Positions 25,188-34,607 of a DNA stretch of 64,000 nt are shown piece by piece (position 1 is the first letter of the stretch; every line of letters starts with the position of its first letter). The notes under the pieces are model-generated. The model had not been told where the DNA came from, did no database searches, and saw only the letters and a program-made list of their open reading frames with translations. Both the position numbers and the translations under genes were made by a program. This DNA comes from Paenibacillus turicensis (lineage in GTDB: Bacteria > Bacillota > Bacilli > Paenibacillales > Paenibacillaceae). The stretch lies in NCBI RefSeq assembly GCF_017873435.1, contig NZ_JAGGKG010000010.1:111646-175645 (forward strand), written 5' to 3'.

Positions 25188-26605
25188 TTCATTAAAAATT
25201 GGATTTGAAAGGTAGTTCCAACACCTACTATGCTAGATACGGAAATCGAGCCCTCCTGCTGCTCAACAATGCTTTTAGCAATGGCGAGTCCTAATCCTGT
25301 TCCCTCCGGCTTATGCTCCGTATTTGTGCCTCGATAATAACGTTGGAAGAGCATATCTACCTCCTCCGCCGTCATTCCCTTTCCATTATCAGATACAATA
25401 ATTTGCAGGATCGAATCAGAAAGAAAAACTTGCAGGGAGACTTCTGTATTTTCATCCCCATGCACAAATGCATTAATAATTAAATTTTCAATTCCCCTTT
25501 TCATCAACGTTTGGTCAAACGAAAATAAGATTGTATCCTTTGTAGTATCAAAATGAATTGTACGATGTTCATACTCAGGGTGGTTTAAAATATCAATGAC
25601 GAGTTCCTTTAAAAAGCGCACGATATTTTGCTCCTGCCTTTTCAAGGGCAACATTCCATTTTCTAATTGGTAGGTTAATTTTAAATCGTCAATTAGGGTT
25701 TCCATATAAGTTGCATTTTTTAACATAACGCCAGCATATTGATCACATTGTTGCTTTGTTGTAGTCCCATTTTGCTGCAACATTTCTGCATAACCTTTTA
25801 TAGGGGATAACGGTGTTTTTAAATCATGGGTAATGTTTGCAATCCATTCCTCACGCATTTTTTCTGTCTGTGCTTGAAGCCGATCGCTTGCTTTAATCTC
25901 TGTATCCATCTTATTTAAGCTGTCGTATATGCTCTGAAAAGCCCCTCCAGCCTGAATTGGCACATAACTACGTGATGAAATCTCCTTGATTGAAGTCGTG
26001 AGCTTATTCATCATTTTGCTTGTCCAAAATCCATATATAATCCCAGAAGCTAAAACAACTATAAATAATATACCCACCACAAAAATGAAAATATTTTTAC
26101 CGCCTGTAAATTTATCACCATTTAGATACATTGTAATTTTCGAGACGTTCATCGGAAAATAAAGCACATATGCATAGTGTTTTCCACCGTCATTTACCGT
26201 TCCAACAAAAGTAGTGATGTCACTATTTTTTAGTTGACCCGCTTGGTTTGTTTGACTTAAATGCAAAAGCTCGATGCTAGAATAAGAATCATTTGCTTGT
26301 TTCGGTTTTTGATAACTAAATATCTCCTGTCCTGACTGATCTAACACCTGTAGACCAATCTCATTTTCCTGCAATCGTTCTATTCCACTTTGTTTAACTT
26401 GTGCTTTATGATTAGTAAAAATAAACTGATCCTTGAAGTTCTCTGTAAAGACTTTAGGCCAATCGCTTTTTACAGCCTCTCCCCCCGTGGTTTGAATCGT
26501 AATCAGCGAATAGAAAAGCATAATTCCTGCAATTATCGTCCCAAGCAATATTAAGGAAAAAATAAGGAAAATATGAAAACTGCTGCGGTAGCCAGACTTT
26601 TTCAT
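25184..26605 (-). CDS. Sensor histidine kinase
   Basis: A 473-residue membrane-bound kinase. Membrane segments at about residues 12-34 and 174-194 enclose an extracytoplasmic sensing domain of about 135 residues. A linker leads to HisKA with WIANITHDLKTPLSPIKGY (phospho-acceptor His) and an HATPase domain with NLIINAF, VSDNGKGM and GTGLGLAIAKSIVE. The large external domain differs from the intramembrane-sensing BceS type. It starts 1 nt after the response regulator stop. The stimulus is unknown; cell-envelope stress is plausible given the downstream transporter. Confidence 0.92.
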   Translation of the reverse strand: MKKSGYRSSFHIFLIFSLILLGTIIAGIMLFYSLITIQTTGGEAVKSDWPKVFTENFKDQFIFTNHKAQVKQSGIERLQENEIGLQVLDQSGQEIFSYQKPKQANDSYSSIELLHLSQTNQAGQLKNSDITTFVGTVNDGGKHYAYVLYFPMNVSKITMYLNGDKFTGGKNIFIFVVGILFIVVLASGIIYGFWTSKMMNKLTTSIKEISSRSYVPIQAGGAFQSIYDSLNKMDTEIKASDRLQAQTEKMREEWIANITHDLKTPLSPIKGYAEMLQQNGTTTKQQCDQYAGVMLKNATYMETLIDDLKLTYQLENGMLPLKRQEQNIVRFLKELVIDILNHPEYEHRTIHFDTTKDTILFSFDQTLMKRGIENLIINAFVHGDENTEVSLQVFLSDSILQIIVSDNGKGMTAEEVDMLFQRYYRGTNTEHKPEGTGLGLAIAKSIVEQQEGSISVSSIVGVGTTFQIQFLMN

Positions 26606-26606
26606 G

Positions 26607-27311
26607 CTAATCGGTCCTTTTCTTTAACTTGTATCCTAAGCCTTTAATGGTAATGAGCTGTTTAGGGCTGGAGGGCGTATCCTCAATTTTCTCACGAATG
26701 TGCCTAATGTGAACCATGATCGTATTATCACAAATGCTGCTGTATTCACCCCAAACCTGTTCATATAGGCGTTCTTTGCTAATGATCTTATCACCGTTTT
26801 CCATCAAATAAGACAATAACAGAAATTCGCGACCCGTCAGGTTAATTTCCTGTCCTGACTTATAAACCCGACAGCTATCCTTATCAAGAGAAAGAGAACC
26901 CATAGTCAGTACATTACTACTGCTTAAGGTTGGCATAACCTGATACTGTTGCCGGCGTAACTGCGATTTTATGCGAAATACAACTTCTCTTGGGCTAAAT
27001 GGCTTTGTAATATAATCATCGCCCCCACTGGAAAGACCTAGGATTTTATCAATATCATCATTTTTGGAGGAAAGAAACAGGATGGAGCAATATGAAAATT
27101 GTCGTATTTGTTTGCATACCTCTAATCCGTCAAGATCAGGGAGCATAACATCCAATACAACAACATCTGGATGAAACACCTGACAAAGCTGTATCGCCTC
27201 TTGGCCTGTATAGGCTTTCTCAATCATTTGAAAACCATCTTGCTGCAATACCTCTTGCATGAGGTCAACAATATCCTTTTCGTCATCTACCAACAAGATT
27301 TTTTTATTCAT
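26607..27311 (-). CDS. OmpR/PhoB-type response regulator
   Basis: A 234-residue response regulator. The receiver domain (about 1-120) has acidic residues D9-D10, phospho-acceptor Asp54 in VVLDVMLPD and Lys in YITKPFSP. A winged-helix trans_reg_C domain follows (about 135-230: LTGREFLLLSYLMENGDKIISKERLYEQVWG, VHIRHIREKIE). AGGGAA lies 6 nt before the ATG. It heads the operon with the kinase. Its most likely targets are the TTAAGGT repeats just downstream of the kinase gene. Confidence 0.93.
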   Translation of the reverse strand: MNKKILLVDDEKDIVDLMQEVLQQDGFQMIEKAYTGQEAIQLCQVFHPDVVVLDVMLPDLDGLEVCKQIRQFSYCSILFLSSKNDDIDKILGLSSGGDDYITKPFSPREVVFRIKSQLRRQQYQVMPTLSSSNVLTMGSLSLDKDSCRVYKSGQEINLTGREFLLLSYLMENGDKIISKERLYEQVWGEYSSICDNTIMVHIRHIREKIEDTPSSPKQLITIKGLGYKLKKRTD

Positions 27312-27420
27312 AGCTATTCCCTGCTTTCTATTATCGCCTTTAAGCTTTTAAAAAAAGCAATTCATATCATTTAAACATGAATAGATCATAACAATAAAAA
27401 CTTGTGTAGGTCTATAAACA

Positions 27421-27483
27421 AAAACACCCCCTTATTCCTGAACTGCCACCAAAAGCTAGATTATGTCTAACTTTATGGGGGCA
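27421..27483 (-). terminator. Terminator of rtcB-like gene
   Basis: CCCCC-ttat (27427-27435) pairs with ata/atGGGGG (27475-27481) over a 40-nt loop, followed on the minus strand by GTGTTTTTGTTT. It lies 45 bp past the RtcB-like stop. The long loop lowers certainty. Confidence 0.5.
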
Positions 27484-27527
27484 CTTCATTTCATCAGGTG
27501 GTGTTCTCAATAATCCTTATTTAACTC

Positions 27528-29039
27528 CTATCCCTTAATTGTAAAAATAGGCTCCATCTCAGCTACAATATCCGCCATCCCATAGTCTACATGAGACTGA
27601 ATGACAGACGTAATATCCTTATAAGCATAAGGCGCTTCCTTCTTTAGTTCATCTTCCCACTTTTGCAAAATATCTCTGCGGTTTCGGAGATCAGGGCGCT
27701 TAGGATCTATCGGATTAATAATCGTGAAATTCTCTATGAATTGTCTGAACAAGGCATCATCCACTTGAAGTGAGCTTCCTCGCGATCGTTGTCGTCCCGC
27801 ACCATGGCTGGCACTACACAGACTAGCACGATTTCCTTTGCCTGCTAATAAAAAGCTATGCGCCCCCATGGAGCCAGGAATCATAACAGGTTCACCCGTA
27901 GCATAAAAAGGGGTGGCACTCATCTGCTCTGCTGACTTCGCTGTACATGAGCCTTTACGATGTAAGTAACCCTCTACTCCCTCCACCGTTTCCTCCCAAA
28001 CATAGTTATGCGGAGCATCATACAACAATTCATACTGGAAGTCTCTAATTTCTTCAGACAGTGACTTACATAACATCAAACCAAGAAAAAGACGATTCGC
28101 AAACGCAAAATTAGCAGCATTATGCAGCAGGCTCCAAAACGCTTGCCACTCCTGCTCAAAACGTTCTGATTTAGGTAAGATATAGATATCGTTTTCTGGA
28201 TGGGTTAGGTTAGACGGATAAATTTTCTTCATCATTTCCTTAATATACAGTGCACTTTGATGACCAACACTAACTGAACCAGTATGAATCATAAACACAA
28301 TTTGCTCCTCATGAATGTTCCATTCATTTGCAATGGCATAGTCATGTATTTTCTTCACCTTTTGCACTTCTACAAAATGATTGCCCCCACCAATTGAGCC
28401 AATCTGCGCATCCCGACTTAGGCTCGTAGTACCAATAAATTGTTCAAAGCCAAACGCTTCATTGGTGATAAAGGAACCCATCTTGTTCACATTCGACAAA
28501 TCACGTTCCTGCTGTTTCGCATCATAATACTTCCATATTCCTTCATTTTTAAGCGGCGCATGTGATTCTAGTATTCCAATTAACCCTCTCTTTAAAATTG
28601 CCTCACGTTGCACAGAAGTCATCGGAATATCACGTCCGCCCTCAAAAAAGACGTGTCTAATCTTCCCTTCAAGACGTGGCAAATGCGCCCTGACCTCTTC
28701 CTCCTTCAAATCCGTTGTATAAAATCGCATCCCACAATTAATATCTTTTCCAACCGCTTGTGGAATGACAAACCCTTCCGTAAACATCGTTGTGCCAATC
28801 GGTATACCTGCACCCTTATGAAAGTCTGGTGTAATGGCAACCTCTCTAAGCTTTGCATTACGATCTAAAAAATGAGGATCAGCTTGCTTCAGCCGTTCGA
28901 TATGCTGTTCTATCGTAAGAAGCCGTTCAAGCTCCTCTAACGCATTTTTTTCTATTTTTACATCATTGTGAATGAAAAAAGAGACGGGGGTTTCGCTTTT
29001 TGTTTTACTGTTCCATTGTTTTTGAATAATATTTTCCAT
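27528..29039 (-). CDS. rtcB: RtcB-family RNA ligase
   Basis: A 503-residue RtcB-type ligase, which joins 2',3'-cyclic phosphate and 5'-OH RNA ends with GTP and Mn2+. Diagnostic motifs are all visible: VGKDINCGMR (metal-binding Asp99 and Cys102), GSIGGGNHFVEVQ, HTGSVSVGH, GSMGAHSFLLAG and SASHGAGRQRSR (guanylylated His region). The length is near the standard 480-500. No rtcA, archease or RtcR gene is beside it, so regulation is not evident and it stands as a single gene with its own terminator. Tagged-RNA repair is the expected role. Confidence 0.93.
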   Translation of the reverse strand: MENIIQKQWNSKTKSETPVSFFIHNDVKIEKNALEELERLLTIEQHIERLKQADPHFLDRNAKLREVAITPDFHKGAGIPIGTTMFTEGFVIPQAVGKDINCGMRFYTTDLKEEEVRAHLPRLEGKIRHVFFEGGRDIPMTSVQREAILKRGLIGILESHAPLKNEGIWKYYDAKQQERDLSNVNKMGSFITNEAFGFEQFIGTTSLSRDAQIGSIGGGNHFVEVQKVKKIHDYAIANEWNIHEEQIVFMIHTGSVSVGHQSALYIKEMMKKIYPSNLTHPENDIYILPKSERFEQEWQAFWSLLHNAANFAFANRLFLGLMLCKSLSEEIRDFQYELLYDAPHNYVWEETVEGVEGYLHRKGSCTAKSAEQMSATPFYATGEPVMIPGSMGAHSFLLAGKGNRASLCSASHGAGRQRSRGSSLQVDDALFRQFIENFTIINPIDPKRPDLRNRRDILQKWEDELKKEAPYAYKDITSVIQSHVDYGMADIVAEMEPIFTIKG

Positions 29040-29150
29040 AGTTCCATATTAGAACAAAAACAAAAGAGCAGTAAGGTAAAGAAAAGTTATAATAATTTTT
29101 TACTAATTTACTAATATGAATAAAAGCGATCATAACTTATCTTGATTAAC

Positions 29151-30002
29151 CTATATATTAATATATTTTTCATCCTTAAGTTTTCTTAAAAATTGAATAT
29201 ATTCTTTCATTTCAAATCGTTGTAGTTCGTAATTCATTTTATTAAATCCATTTTCAATTAGAGCTTTTGAATCAATTGAATCCTCTTCTCGATCTTCTAT
29301 TTCTTTTAGTGATTTATTATATTCTATGGATCGATTAAGATTTTGAGGTATATCTTTTGGTGAAACAATATGAATATCATCAAACTTATAGGAATTGTAC
29401 ACCGAGTTATCTTTATTCCGTTCCCAATTCTTTTCTAAGTCATCACTAAGTAAAAGTGAAAATGATATATACCATATTTGAGTATTATTACAAAAGTCAG
29501 TAATTTCAATATAAAAGTGATATCTATTTATTCTTATCCTATGATTAGATTCATTATTGTTTATTTTCCCACTAGCAGTAAAATACGGATAAATAGGAGA
29601 CGAAGAAAAATATGTGATTGTTCTATGAGCATATTTTTTTGATAAACGGTTTTTTATTTTACTTGATGCTATTTGAATACCCGTTTTACTAATTCCCAAA
29701 CTGCGTTCCTCGTCAAAAGTTGAGAATATTTGAGCTCTACTGATACCTCCTACTAAAGGAACAATACTAAGTTTATATTCGAATGGAATAGTGTCCGAGC
29801 TTACTGAATTATAAATTTTCACATTAAAAGGATATTTTTTTAATAGATAAGAACGTATACCCGGTTCCATGAGAATGACACTAAAACACCCTTTTTGATT
29901 ATAACTATTTAACTTTGAGTTTCTTACGCTATATAAATAAACTAAAATCGAAATAAATAATGAAAGTATTGAAATAATATTTTTTTGAAAGAATTCTGTC
30001 AT
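29151..30002 (-). CDS. Membrane-anchored protein, unknown
   Basis: A 283-residue protein with one N-terminal membrane segment (about residues 8-27) and a cytoplasmic or extracytoplasmic soluble part without recognised motifs. It is notably AT-rich, with codons richer in A/T than neighbours, suggesting acquisition by transfer. The start at 30002 has GGCGGA 4-5 nt upstream; a TTG 12 bp further out is possible. It begins 21 bp after the exported protein gene at 30024-30470 and may be co-transcribed with it. Function unknown. Confidence 0.55.
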   Translation of the reverse strand: MTEFFQKNIISILSLFISILVYLYSVRNSKLNSYNQKGCFSVILMEPGIRSYLLKKYPFNVKIYNSVSSDTIPFEYKLSIVPLVGGISRAQIFSTFDEERSLGISKTGIQIASSKIKNRLSKKYAHRTITYFSSSPIYPYFTASGKINNNESNHRIRINRYHFYIEITDFCNNTQIWYISFSLLLSDDLEKNWERNKDNSVYNSYKFDDIHIVSPKDIPQNLNRSIEYNKSLKEIEDREEDSIDSKALIENGFNKMNYELQRFEMKEYIQFLRKLKDEKYINI

Positions 30003-30023
30003 AAAATCCGCCAATCTATTTGT

Positions 30024-30470
30024 TTATTTTTTTGTAATCTTAAACGTAAACTCCCATTTCGCCTCATTTCCTGAGTATCTGCCCCGATTTTCAGTCACAA
30101 TCACCTTGAGCTTTTTATTCATCGTTTTTTTAATAGAAGATACTTTAATGGATGTCTCTTCTTCATTGTAATCAGGGATTTTATCCTGTTCCTCTGCATA
30201 TGCCGTTAACTTGATACTATCGCTTGGCTTTAAATTCAGCTTTACGGATTTTCCTTCTGCAATCACCTTCCCGTTCACTGTAGCCTCGGTCGCCCATTCG
30301 TTTCCCACATGGTCATTTTCTACTAGCTTAGCACTGACAAAAGTAACCGTAACATTAACCGTCTTGTCCGCTTTCGCCTTTTTATTTGCCGCATCCACAT
30401 GAACGGGTTGCGCAAACATCACAGTAATTAACAGCATGATCGATAACGCTGAATAGAACATTTTTTTCAT
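30024..30470 (-). CDS. Small exported protein, unknown
   Basis: A 148-residue secreted protein. Signal peptide residues 1-28 (MKKMFYSALSIMLLITVMFAQPVHVDA-A). The mature part begins with a Lys/Ala-rich stretch, then beta-strand-like sequence (NVTVTFVSAKLVENDHVGNEW, VNGKVIAEGKSVKLNL) with many charged residues. GAGGGAG lies 8 nt before the ATG. It probably folds as a small immunoglobulin-like or beta-sandwich domain on the outside of the cell. Family unidentified. Confidence 0.65.
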   Translation of the reverse strand: MKKMFYSALSIMLLITVMFAQPVHVDAANKKAKADKTVNVTVTFVSAKLVENDHVGNEWATEATVNGKVIAEGKSVKLNLKPSDSIKLTAYAEEQDKIPDYNEEETSIKVSSIKKTMNKKLKVIVTENRGRYSGNEAKWEFTFKITKK

Positions 30471-30581
30471 TTTAATACTCCCTCTCTAACAAAAAATATT
30501 CCTACTATAAAAACTATTAATTATTATAGTAGCCTTTGCAAAAATAGGTCTTTTGAGGTAGAAAAATGCACTTTTGTAAAA

Positions 30582-30622
30582 TAAAAAAAGCAAAAACAAG
30601 ACTTTAAGTCCTATTTTTGCTC
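30582..30622 (-). terminator. Terminator overlapping a stop codon
   Basis: AGCAAAAA-c-a-a-GAC pairs with GTC-cta-TTTTTGCT, followed on the minus strand by TTTTTTTATTTTAC. The distal arm lies in the last codons and the stop of the gene at 30611-31228. Confidence 0.75.
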
Positions 30623-31228
30623 ACTAAGTTTAGTTAACAGCTTGATAATTCCCGCTCTATTTTTAGCTAACTTCATATATTTGGGTAAACGATACGAAGC
30701 TGTGCGGTGTATAAAACGAGAAGGCTTCTCTCTTAAATCTGCTGAGATATATTGAATCAAATAGTTCAAATGCTCCAAATTAAGTGCCCATACCGCTTTC
30801 CCTTGGTAGTTGTCCTTATAGTAATATTCCAGATTAAATATAGGATCATGCCCCTGCTTGATATCACTTTTGTAGTAGCATGACACCTGTGTTTTTTGTA
30901 AGACAGTCTGATTTAGCTCATGACAATAGGGACAGTTGATATGAATATGCTTATGCCCCCATTGCTTTTGATTATTAATCTCCAAGTTATACCAACGTTC
31001 ACAGGTGTCGCATATTCCACTAGCCCGATAACGATATTGAGCTTGCTCTCGTTGAACATACATGCATTGTGTACAGTGCACTTGAATAAAGGAACTAGAA
31101 TCTCTTTTCACTTTTATAATTTGGGCTAGACCTTTACACTTCGGACATCGCACTGCAACAGGAGCGCCTTCAGATAAAATGGAATAGAAAGAAAACGGCT
31201 CTCCTAACTGTTCTGCAAACCTTTTCAT
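30611..31228 (-). CDS. Zinc-ribbon protein with four CxxC pairs
   Basis: A 205-residue protein with four knuckles: CPKC (near 28), CTQC (near 52), CDTC (near 73) and CPYC (near 99), enough for two zinc ribbons. The C-terminal half (LEHLNYLIQYISADLREKP, RLPKYMKLAKNRAGIIKLLTKL) is helical. Database relatives are sometimes labelled PriA-like, but no helicase motif is present here, so that name is unsafe. Nucleic-acid or protein binding is plausible. A terminator overlaps its end. Confidence 0.65.
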   Translation of the reverse strand: MKRFAEQLGEPFSFYSILSEGAPVAVRCPKCKGLAQIIKVKRDSSSFIQVHCTQCMYVQREQAQYRYRASGICDTCERWYNLEINNQKQWGHKHIHINCPYCHELNQTVLQKTQVSCYYKSDIKQGHDPIFNLEYYYKDNYQGKAVWALNLEHLNYLIQYISADLREKPSRFIHRTASYRLPKYMKLAKNRAGIIKLLTKLSEQK

Positions 31229-31272
31229 CCTTCCACCCCGCTAACACTCTCTTTTACATCATTCTCTTTTGT

Positions 31273-32664
31273 TTAATCAATTAATTTATGCTGATACCAC
31301 AACTCACCTTTATATCTACGCAGGAACAACAATCCCCTGACGCCCCACTCCAAATTCATCGCAACCCATACGCCCATAATTCCATATCCTAATGTAATAC
31401 CTAATATATAACCAAGCACAACCCGGAATAACCACATGCTTAACATCGAAACCATCGATGTATATTTAGCATCTCCTGCGGCGCGAAGTGCTGCTGGCGT
31501 CATAAAGCTAATCGACCATAACGAAATTTGCCCAATCAATGTAATGATCAAAATCCAAAATATATCACTGACAATCTCTTGTGGTGGTTGAAAAAATGAA
31601 ATGAGCGTATTGAAAAATGGCATACAGAGCAGCCCCATTAGCAACAATAAGCCTGAGGATAACCATAAAAATGACCTAATAAACTTTCTTGCGTCCTCTA
31701 TATTTTTCTGTCCCACACATTGACCTACGACAGTAATTAGGGTTAACATCAGTGCGTTAGAAGGGATTTGAAATAACATCGATAATGAAGCCGCTATCGC
31801 ATTGGTTGCAATGGCATTTGTACCAAGACTAACGATAAAAATTTGAGTTAAAATTTTTCCACCATTAAAAAACATCTGCTCTGCCGCAAACGGTAAACCG
31901 ATAAACATAATTTTTTTAAGCATCGTTAAATTAACATGAATCAGTTCTTTTAGCTTCAAATGCAAGCTATGATCGACACGAATCAAATAATAAATCGCGC
32001 ACCCAGCGGCAAGATATCTCGCCAAATTTACAGAGATGGTCATTCCATATACTCCCATATGTAGACCATGAATAAATACCATATTTAATCCCACGTATAC
32101 CAGGTTCATAATGAGCGACAACACAAGGGAAGCACGCATTTTACCAATCCCTCTAAGCGCACTACAGACCGCCTCAACAATCCCGATGCCAACATAAGAA
32201 ATGCCGCTGCCTATTAAATAAATTCTAGCGTTCTCAAAAACTAAAGGGTCTGCTTGACCAAATAAAAGATTTAATAAAGGGTTATGTAATAAGATAATAA
32301 ATAAGCCGATTCCAAAGGACAGCAAAGCCACAGACGATACAGTTCCTGCTGCTGATTTAGATACCATAACATCATTGCGGCTCCCTTTATATTGGGCTAC
32401 CACTACCGTCCCACCTGTTGCTACAGCAATAATGACGCTAAGTAAAAATAAATTGATAGAATCTACCATATTGACTGCACTTACTGCTTCTACGCCTGAG
32501 GAGCTAATCATAGATGTGTTTAAAATATTTAGACCAACAATAAAGGCCTGATCAATCAACAACGGGATAAACAAACTAATAATTTGGCGATAATCCATCG
32601 AGCTACCTGACAAGTATTTCGTTAATACACCTTGGGTTTTCCTCTTTACGATTGCGGTCTCCAT
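31273..32664 (-). CDS. MATE-family efflux protein
   Basis: A 463-residue multidrug/toxin extrusion transporter, probably sodium- or proton-coupled, with twelve membrane segments. LFIPLLIDQAFIVGLNILNTSMISSSGVEAVSAVNMVDSI near the N-terminus and ATGGTVVVAQYKGSRN after it are typical MATE sequence. The start at 32664 (METAIVKRK) follows the family; a longer frame upstream reads a non-conserved N-terminus. The ribosome binding site is weak (GAGAAAGTG). It is about 30 percent related in pattern to the other MATE pump at 14134-15504 but has no adjacent regulator. Substrate unknown. Confidence 0.85.
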   Translation of the reverse strand: METAIVKRKTQGVLTKYLSGSSMDYRQIISLFIPLLIDQAFIVGLNILNTSMISSSGVEAVSAVNMVDSINLFLLSVIIAVATGGTVVVAQYKGSRNDVMVSKSAAGTVSSVALLSFGIGLFIILLHNPLLNLLFGQADPLVFENARIYLIGSGISYVGIGIVEAVCSALRGIGKMRASLVLSLIMNLVYVGLNMVFIHGLHMGVYGMTISVNLARYLAAGCAIYYLIRVDHSLHLKLKELIHVNLTMLKKIMFIGLPFAAEQMFFNGGKILTQIFIVSLGTNAIATNAIAASLSMLFQIPSNALMLTLITVVGQCVGQKNIEDARKFIRSFLWLSSGLLLLMGLLCMPFFNTLISFFQPPQEIVSDIFWILIITLIGQISLWSISFMTPAALRAAGDAKYTSMVSMLSMWLFRVVLGYILGITLGYGIMGVWVAMNLEWGVRGLLFLRRYKGELWYQHKLID

Positions 32665-32914
32665 AGTATCACTTTCTCTTTTGTCGTATTTTTTTGCATT
32701 CCCTGTTTCTAACTTAATTGTAAGCTTTAATACCAACACCCGCTACATGATACTCCTATAACAAAAATCTGTCAATATAATAAAATAGTTTTATTAATAT
32801 GATTAAAATAGCATAATTTAATAATGAGCATAGTGATAAATTTGGCATAGTCATATTACAAAAAACTAGATACAATAAGACAACTCATGTGTAAAGTAAT
32901 GGAGGTTGCTTGTC

Positions 32915-33571
32915 ATGGTGGAAAAGAAAATTACTGGTTTTGATTATTTATATCTAGCTTTATATGCATTTGCAGGAATTGGGTTAGAGCTTGTTTTAGT
33001 CAACGTAATTGAACCTCTTTTTGGAATGCAGATGAACACATTTACTGTAACGCAACATATCATTCATTGGATCATCACTAGTATTTTGTGGTTAGCTGTC
33101 GGGATATTACTCATTCAGTTAGCAAAAAACAAATATGAATTTGATTTATGGGGATATACAAGTAAGTTTAAGAAATGGCAATACATAGGTGTATTACTGT
33201 GTATGGTCGTGTCCCTCACTGCACATTACATCGATTGGGGTGGCTTTAAGCCATGGATAGAATTTCAAAGATTAGGTGTCTTAAAATTTAGCTTTCAATA
33301 TATTTATTATGTCCTTGAGGCTTTTTTGATTTCTCTCATTGTTATTTTTGGTCAACGTGCATGTGAAAAATGGTTTAATAATGAGAAGCTACCTTATGGT
33401 GGAATTGTACTTGCTTTATCGTGGGGACTTATGCATATCGTTTCAAAAGGGAGCATCCAAGCAGGTTTATTTACTGCCTTTTATGGATTTCTGTTTGGCT
33501 CTGCTTACTTGGTTGCTGGTAAAGACTATAAAAAAGCGCTACCACTAATGTGCTTTATGTTTATCATTTAA
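32915..33571 (+). CDS. CPBP-like membrane protein
   Basis: A 218-residue membrane protein with about six hydrophobic segments. The EAFLISLIVIFGQRA and LSWGLMHIVSKGSIQAGLFTAFYGFLFG stretches correspond to the glutamate and Phe/Trp-x3-His motifs of the CPBP/CAAX-protease (Abi) family, but the EExxxR double Glu is not intact, so activity is uncertain. The start at 32915 has GGAGG 9 nt upstream; a TTG at 32906 overlaps the spacer. It ends at a bidirectional terminator. A phage-defence or bacteriocin-immunity role would be speculative. Confidence 0.6.
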   Translation: MVEKKITGFDYLYLALYAFAGIGLELVLVNVIEPLFGMQMNTFTVTQHIIHWIITSILWLAVGILLIQLAKNKYEFDLWGYTSKFKKWQYIGVLLCMVVSLTAHYIDWGGFKPWIEFQRLGVLKFSFQYIYYVLEAFLISLIVIFGQRACEKWFNNEKLPYGGIVLALSWGLMHIVSKGSIQAGLFTAFYGFLFGSAYLVAGKDYKKALPLMCFMFII

Positions 33572-33596
33572 TCTGCTTTACTTTAGCAAAGGGTTT

Positions 33597-33650
33597 AAAA
33601 AAGGAACCTTTTTCCCACAGCATTCGTGGCAGCGAAGGTTCCTTTTCATT
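33597..33650. terminator. Bidirectional terminator
   Basis: AAAAGGAACCTT (33599-33610) and AAGGTTCCTTTT (33635-33646) are perfect 12-bp arms, with A-rich and T-rich flanks. It ends the CPBP-like gene (+) and gpmA (-). Confidence 0.85.
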
Positions 33651-33695
33651 TTGAATTTTACTATCACGTTTACTACACATTTGCTATCACTGTAA

Positions 33696-34445
33696 CTACT
33701 CCATGATATTATCTGGATGGGCAACCTCTTTAATTTTTTGTGCAACGTGCTGCTCAGAACCAAGATAATATTTTTCAATCGGATGTAAATGCTCGTCTAA
33801 TGTATACACTAAAGGAGTTCCTGTAGGCACATTAAGATCGATGACCTCATCCGCAGTTAAATTTTCCAAAAATTTAATTAAGGCACGTAAGCTATTACCA
33901 TGTGCGGCAATAATAACCTTTTTGCCCTCCTTGATCTGTGGGGCGATTTCCTTTTCCCAATATTCCTCTACGCGGACTACGGTCTCCTTCAGACTTTCTG
34001 CTGTGGGTACAGCCTCATCTGGCAGGTCTTTATATTTCACATCATGACGAGGATAACGCTCATCGTCTGCCGTAAGTGCAGGTGGAAGCACATCATAGCT
34101 TCTGCGCCATAACATGACTTGCTCTTCCCCATACTTTTGTGCTGTAGTTTCTTTACTTAACCCTTGGAGCGCACCATAATGACGTTCATTCAGCTGCCAT
34201 GTCTTATGTACTGGAATCCATAGCAAGTCCATTTCCTCTAGTACATAATCTAACGTTTTAATCGCTCTTTTTAAATAAGAGGTATAAGCGATATCAAAGA
34301 CAAACTGCTCTTCCTTGAGCCATTTGCCTGCTTGCTGTGCTTCTTGTACGCCTTTTGGGGATAAATCCACATCCGTCCAGCCTGTAAAAAGATTAGCTTG
34401 ATTCCATTTACTTTCGCCATGTCTAATTAATACGAGCTTATGCAT
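33696..34445 (-). CDS. gpmA: 2,3-BPG-dependent phosphoglycerate mutase
   Basis: A 249-residue glycolytic enzyme that interconverts 3- and 2-phosphoglycerate. The RHGESKWN motif (phospho-accepting His near residue 8), [14 protein letters not shown] and the second His in [17 protein letters not shown] are intact, as is the C-terminal [10 protein letters not shown] region. The start at 34445 ([12 protein letters not shown]) has AAGGG about 10 nt upstream; a GTG 24 bp out lacks homology. It is a single gene with a terminator on the 3' side. Bacilli often use the Mn-dependent GpmI, so this may be an additional mutase. Confidence 0.93.
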   Translation of the reverse strand: MHKLVLIRHGESKWNQANLFTGWTDVDLSPKGVQEAQQAGKWLKEEQFVFDIAYTSYLKRAIKTLDYVLEEMDLLWIPVHKTWQLNERHYGALQGLSKETTAQKYGEEQVMLWRRSYDVLPPALTADDERYPRHDVKYKDLPDEAVPTAESLKETVVRVEEYWEKEIAPQIKEGKKVIIAAHGNSLRALIKFLENLTADEVIDLNVPTGTPLVYTLDEHLHPIEKYYLGSEQHVAQKIKEVAHPDNIME

Positions 34446-34536
34446 GGGCCCACATCCCTTCCACACCATCTATATTACACTTTCAATATACACCACTTTT
34501 TTTGTGAATGCATCTTCACGATGGGGATTTATGTAA

Positions 34537-34552
34537 ATCACAATATTGTGAT
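34537..34552. promoter_or_regulatory. 16-bp palindrome at promoter
   Basis: ATCACAATATTGTGAT is a perfect 16-bp palindrome, followed directly by TATAAT (34552-34557), the likely -10 of the TPR protein gene at 34608. The site would block RNA polymerase if occupied. The regulator is unknown; it is not a Rex or Fnr consensus. Confidence 0.5.
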
Positions 34553-34607
34553 ATAATCCCATAAGTGTCTAGAGCAAATGTATTAAATTATATGAGGTGA
34601 TTACAGC

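Noticed and set aside
30611..31228. Annotation as PriA-like replication restart helicase
   Set aside because: No Walker or helicase motif; only zinc knuckles and helices are seen.
32915..33571. CPBP-like protein as a phage-defence Abi gene
   Set aside because: The double Glu motif is incomplete and there is no other defence gene nearby.
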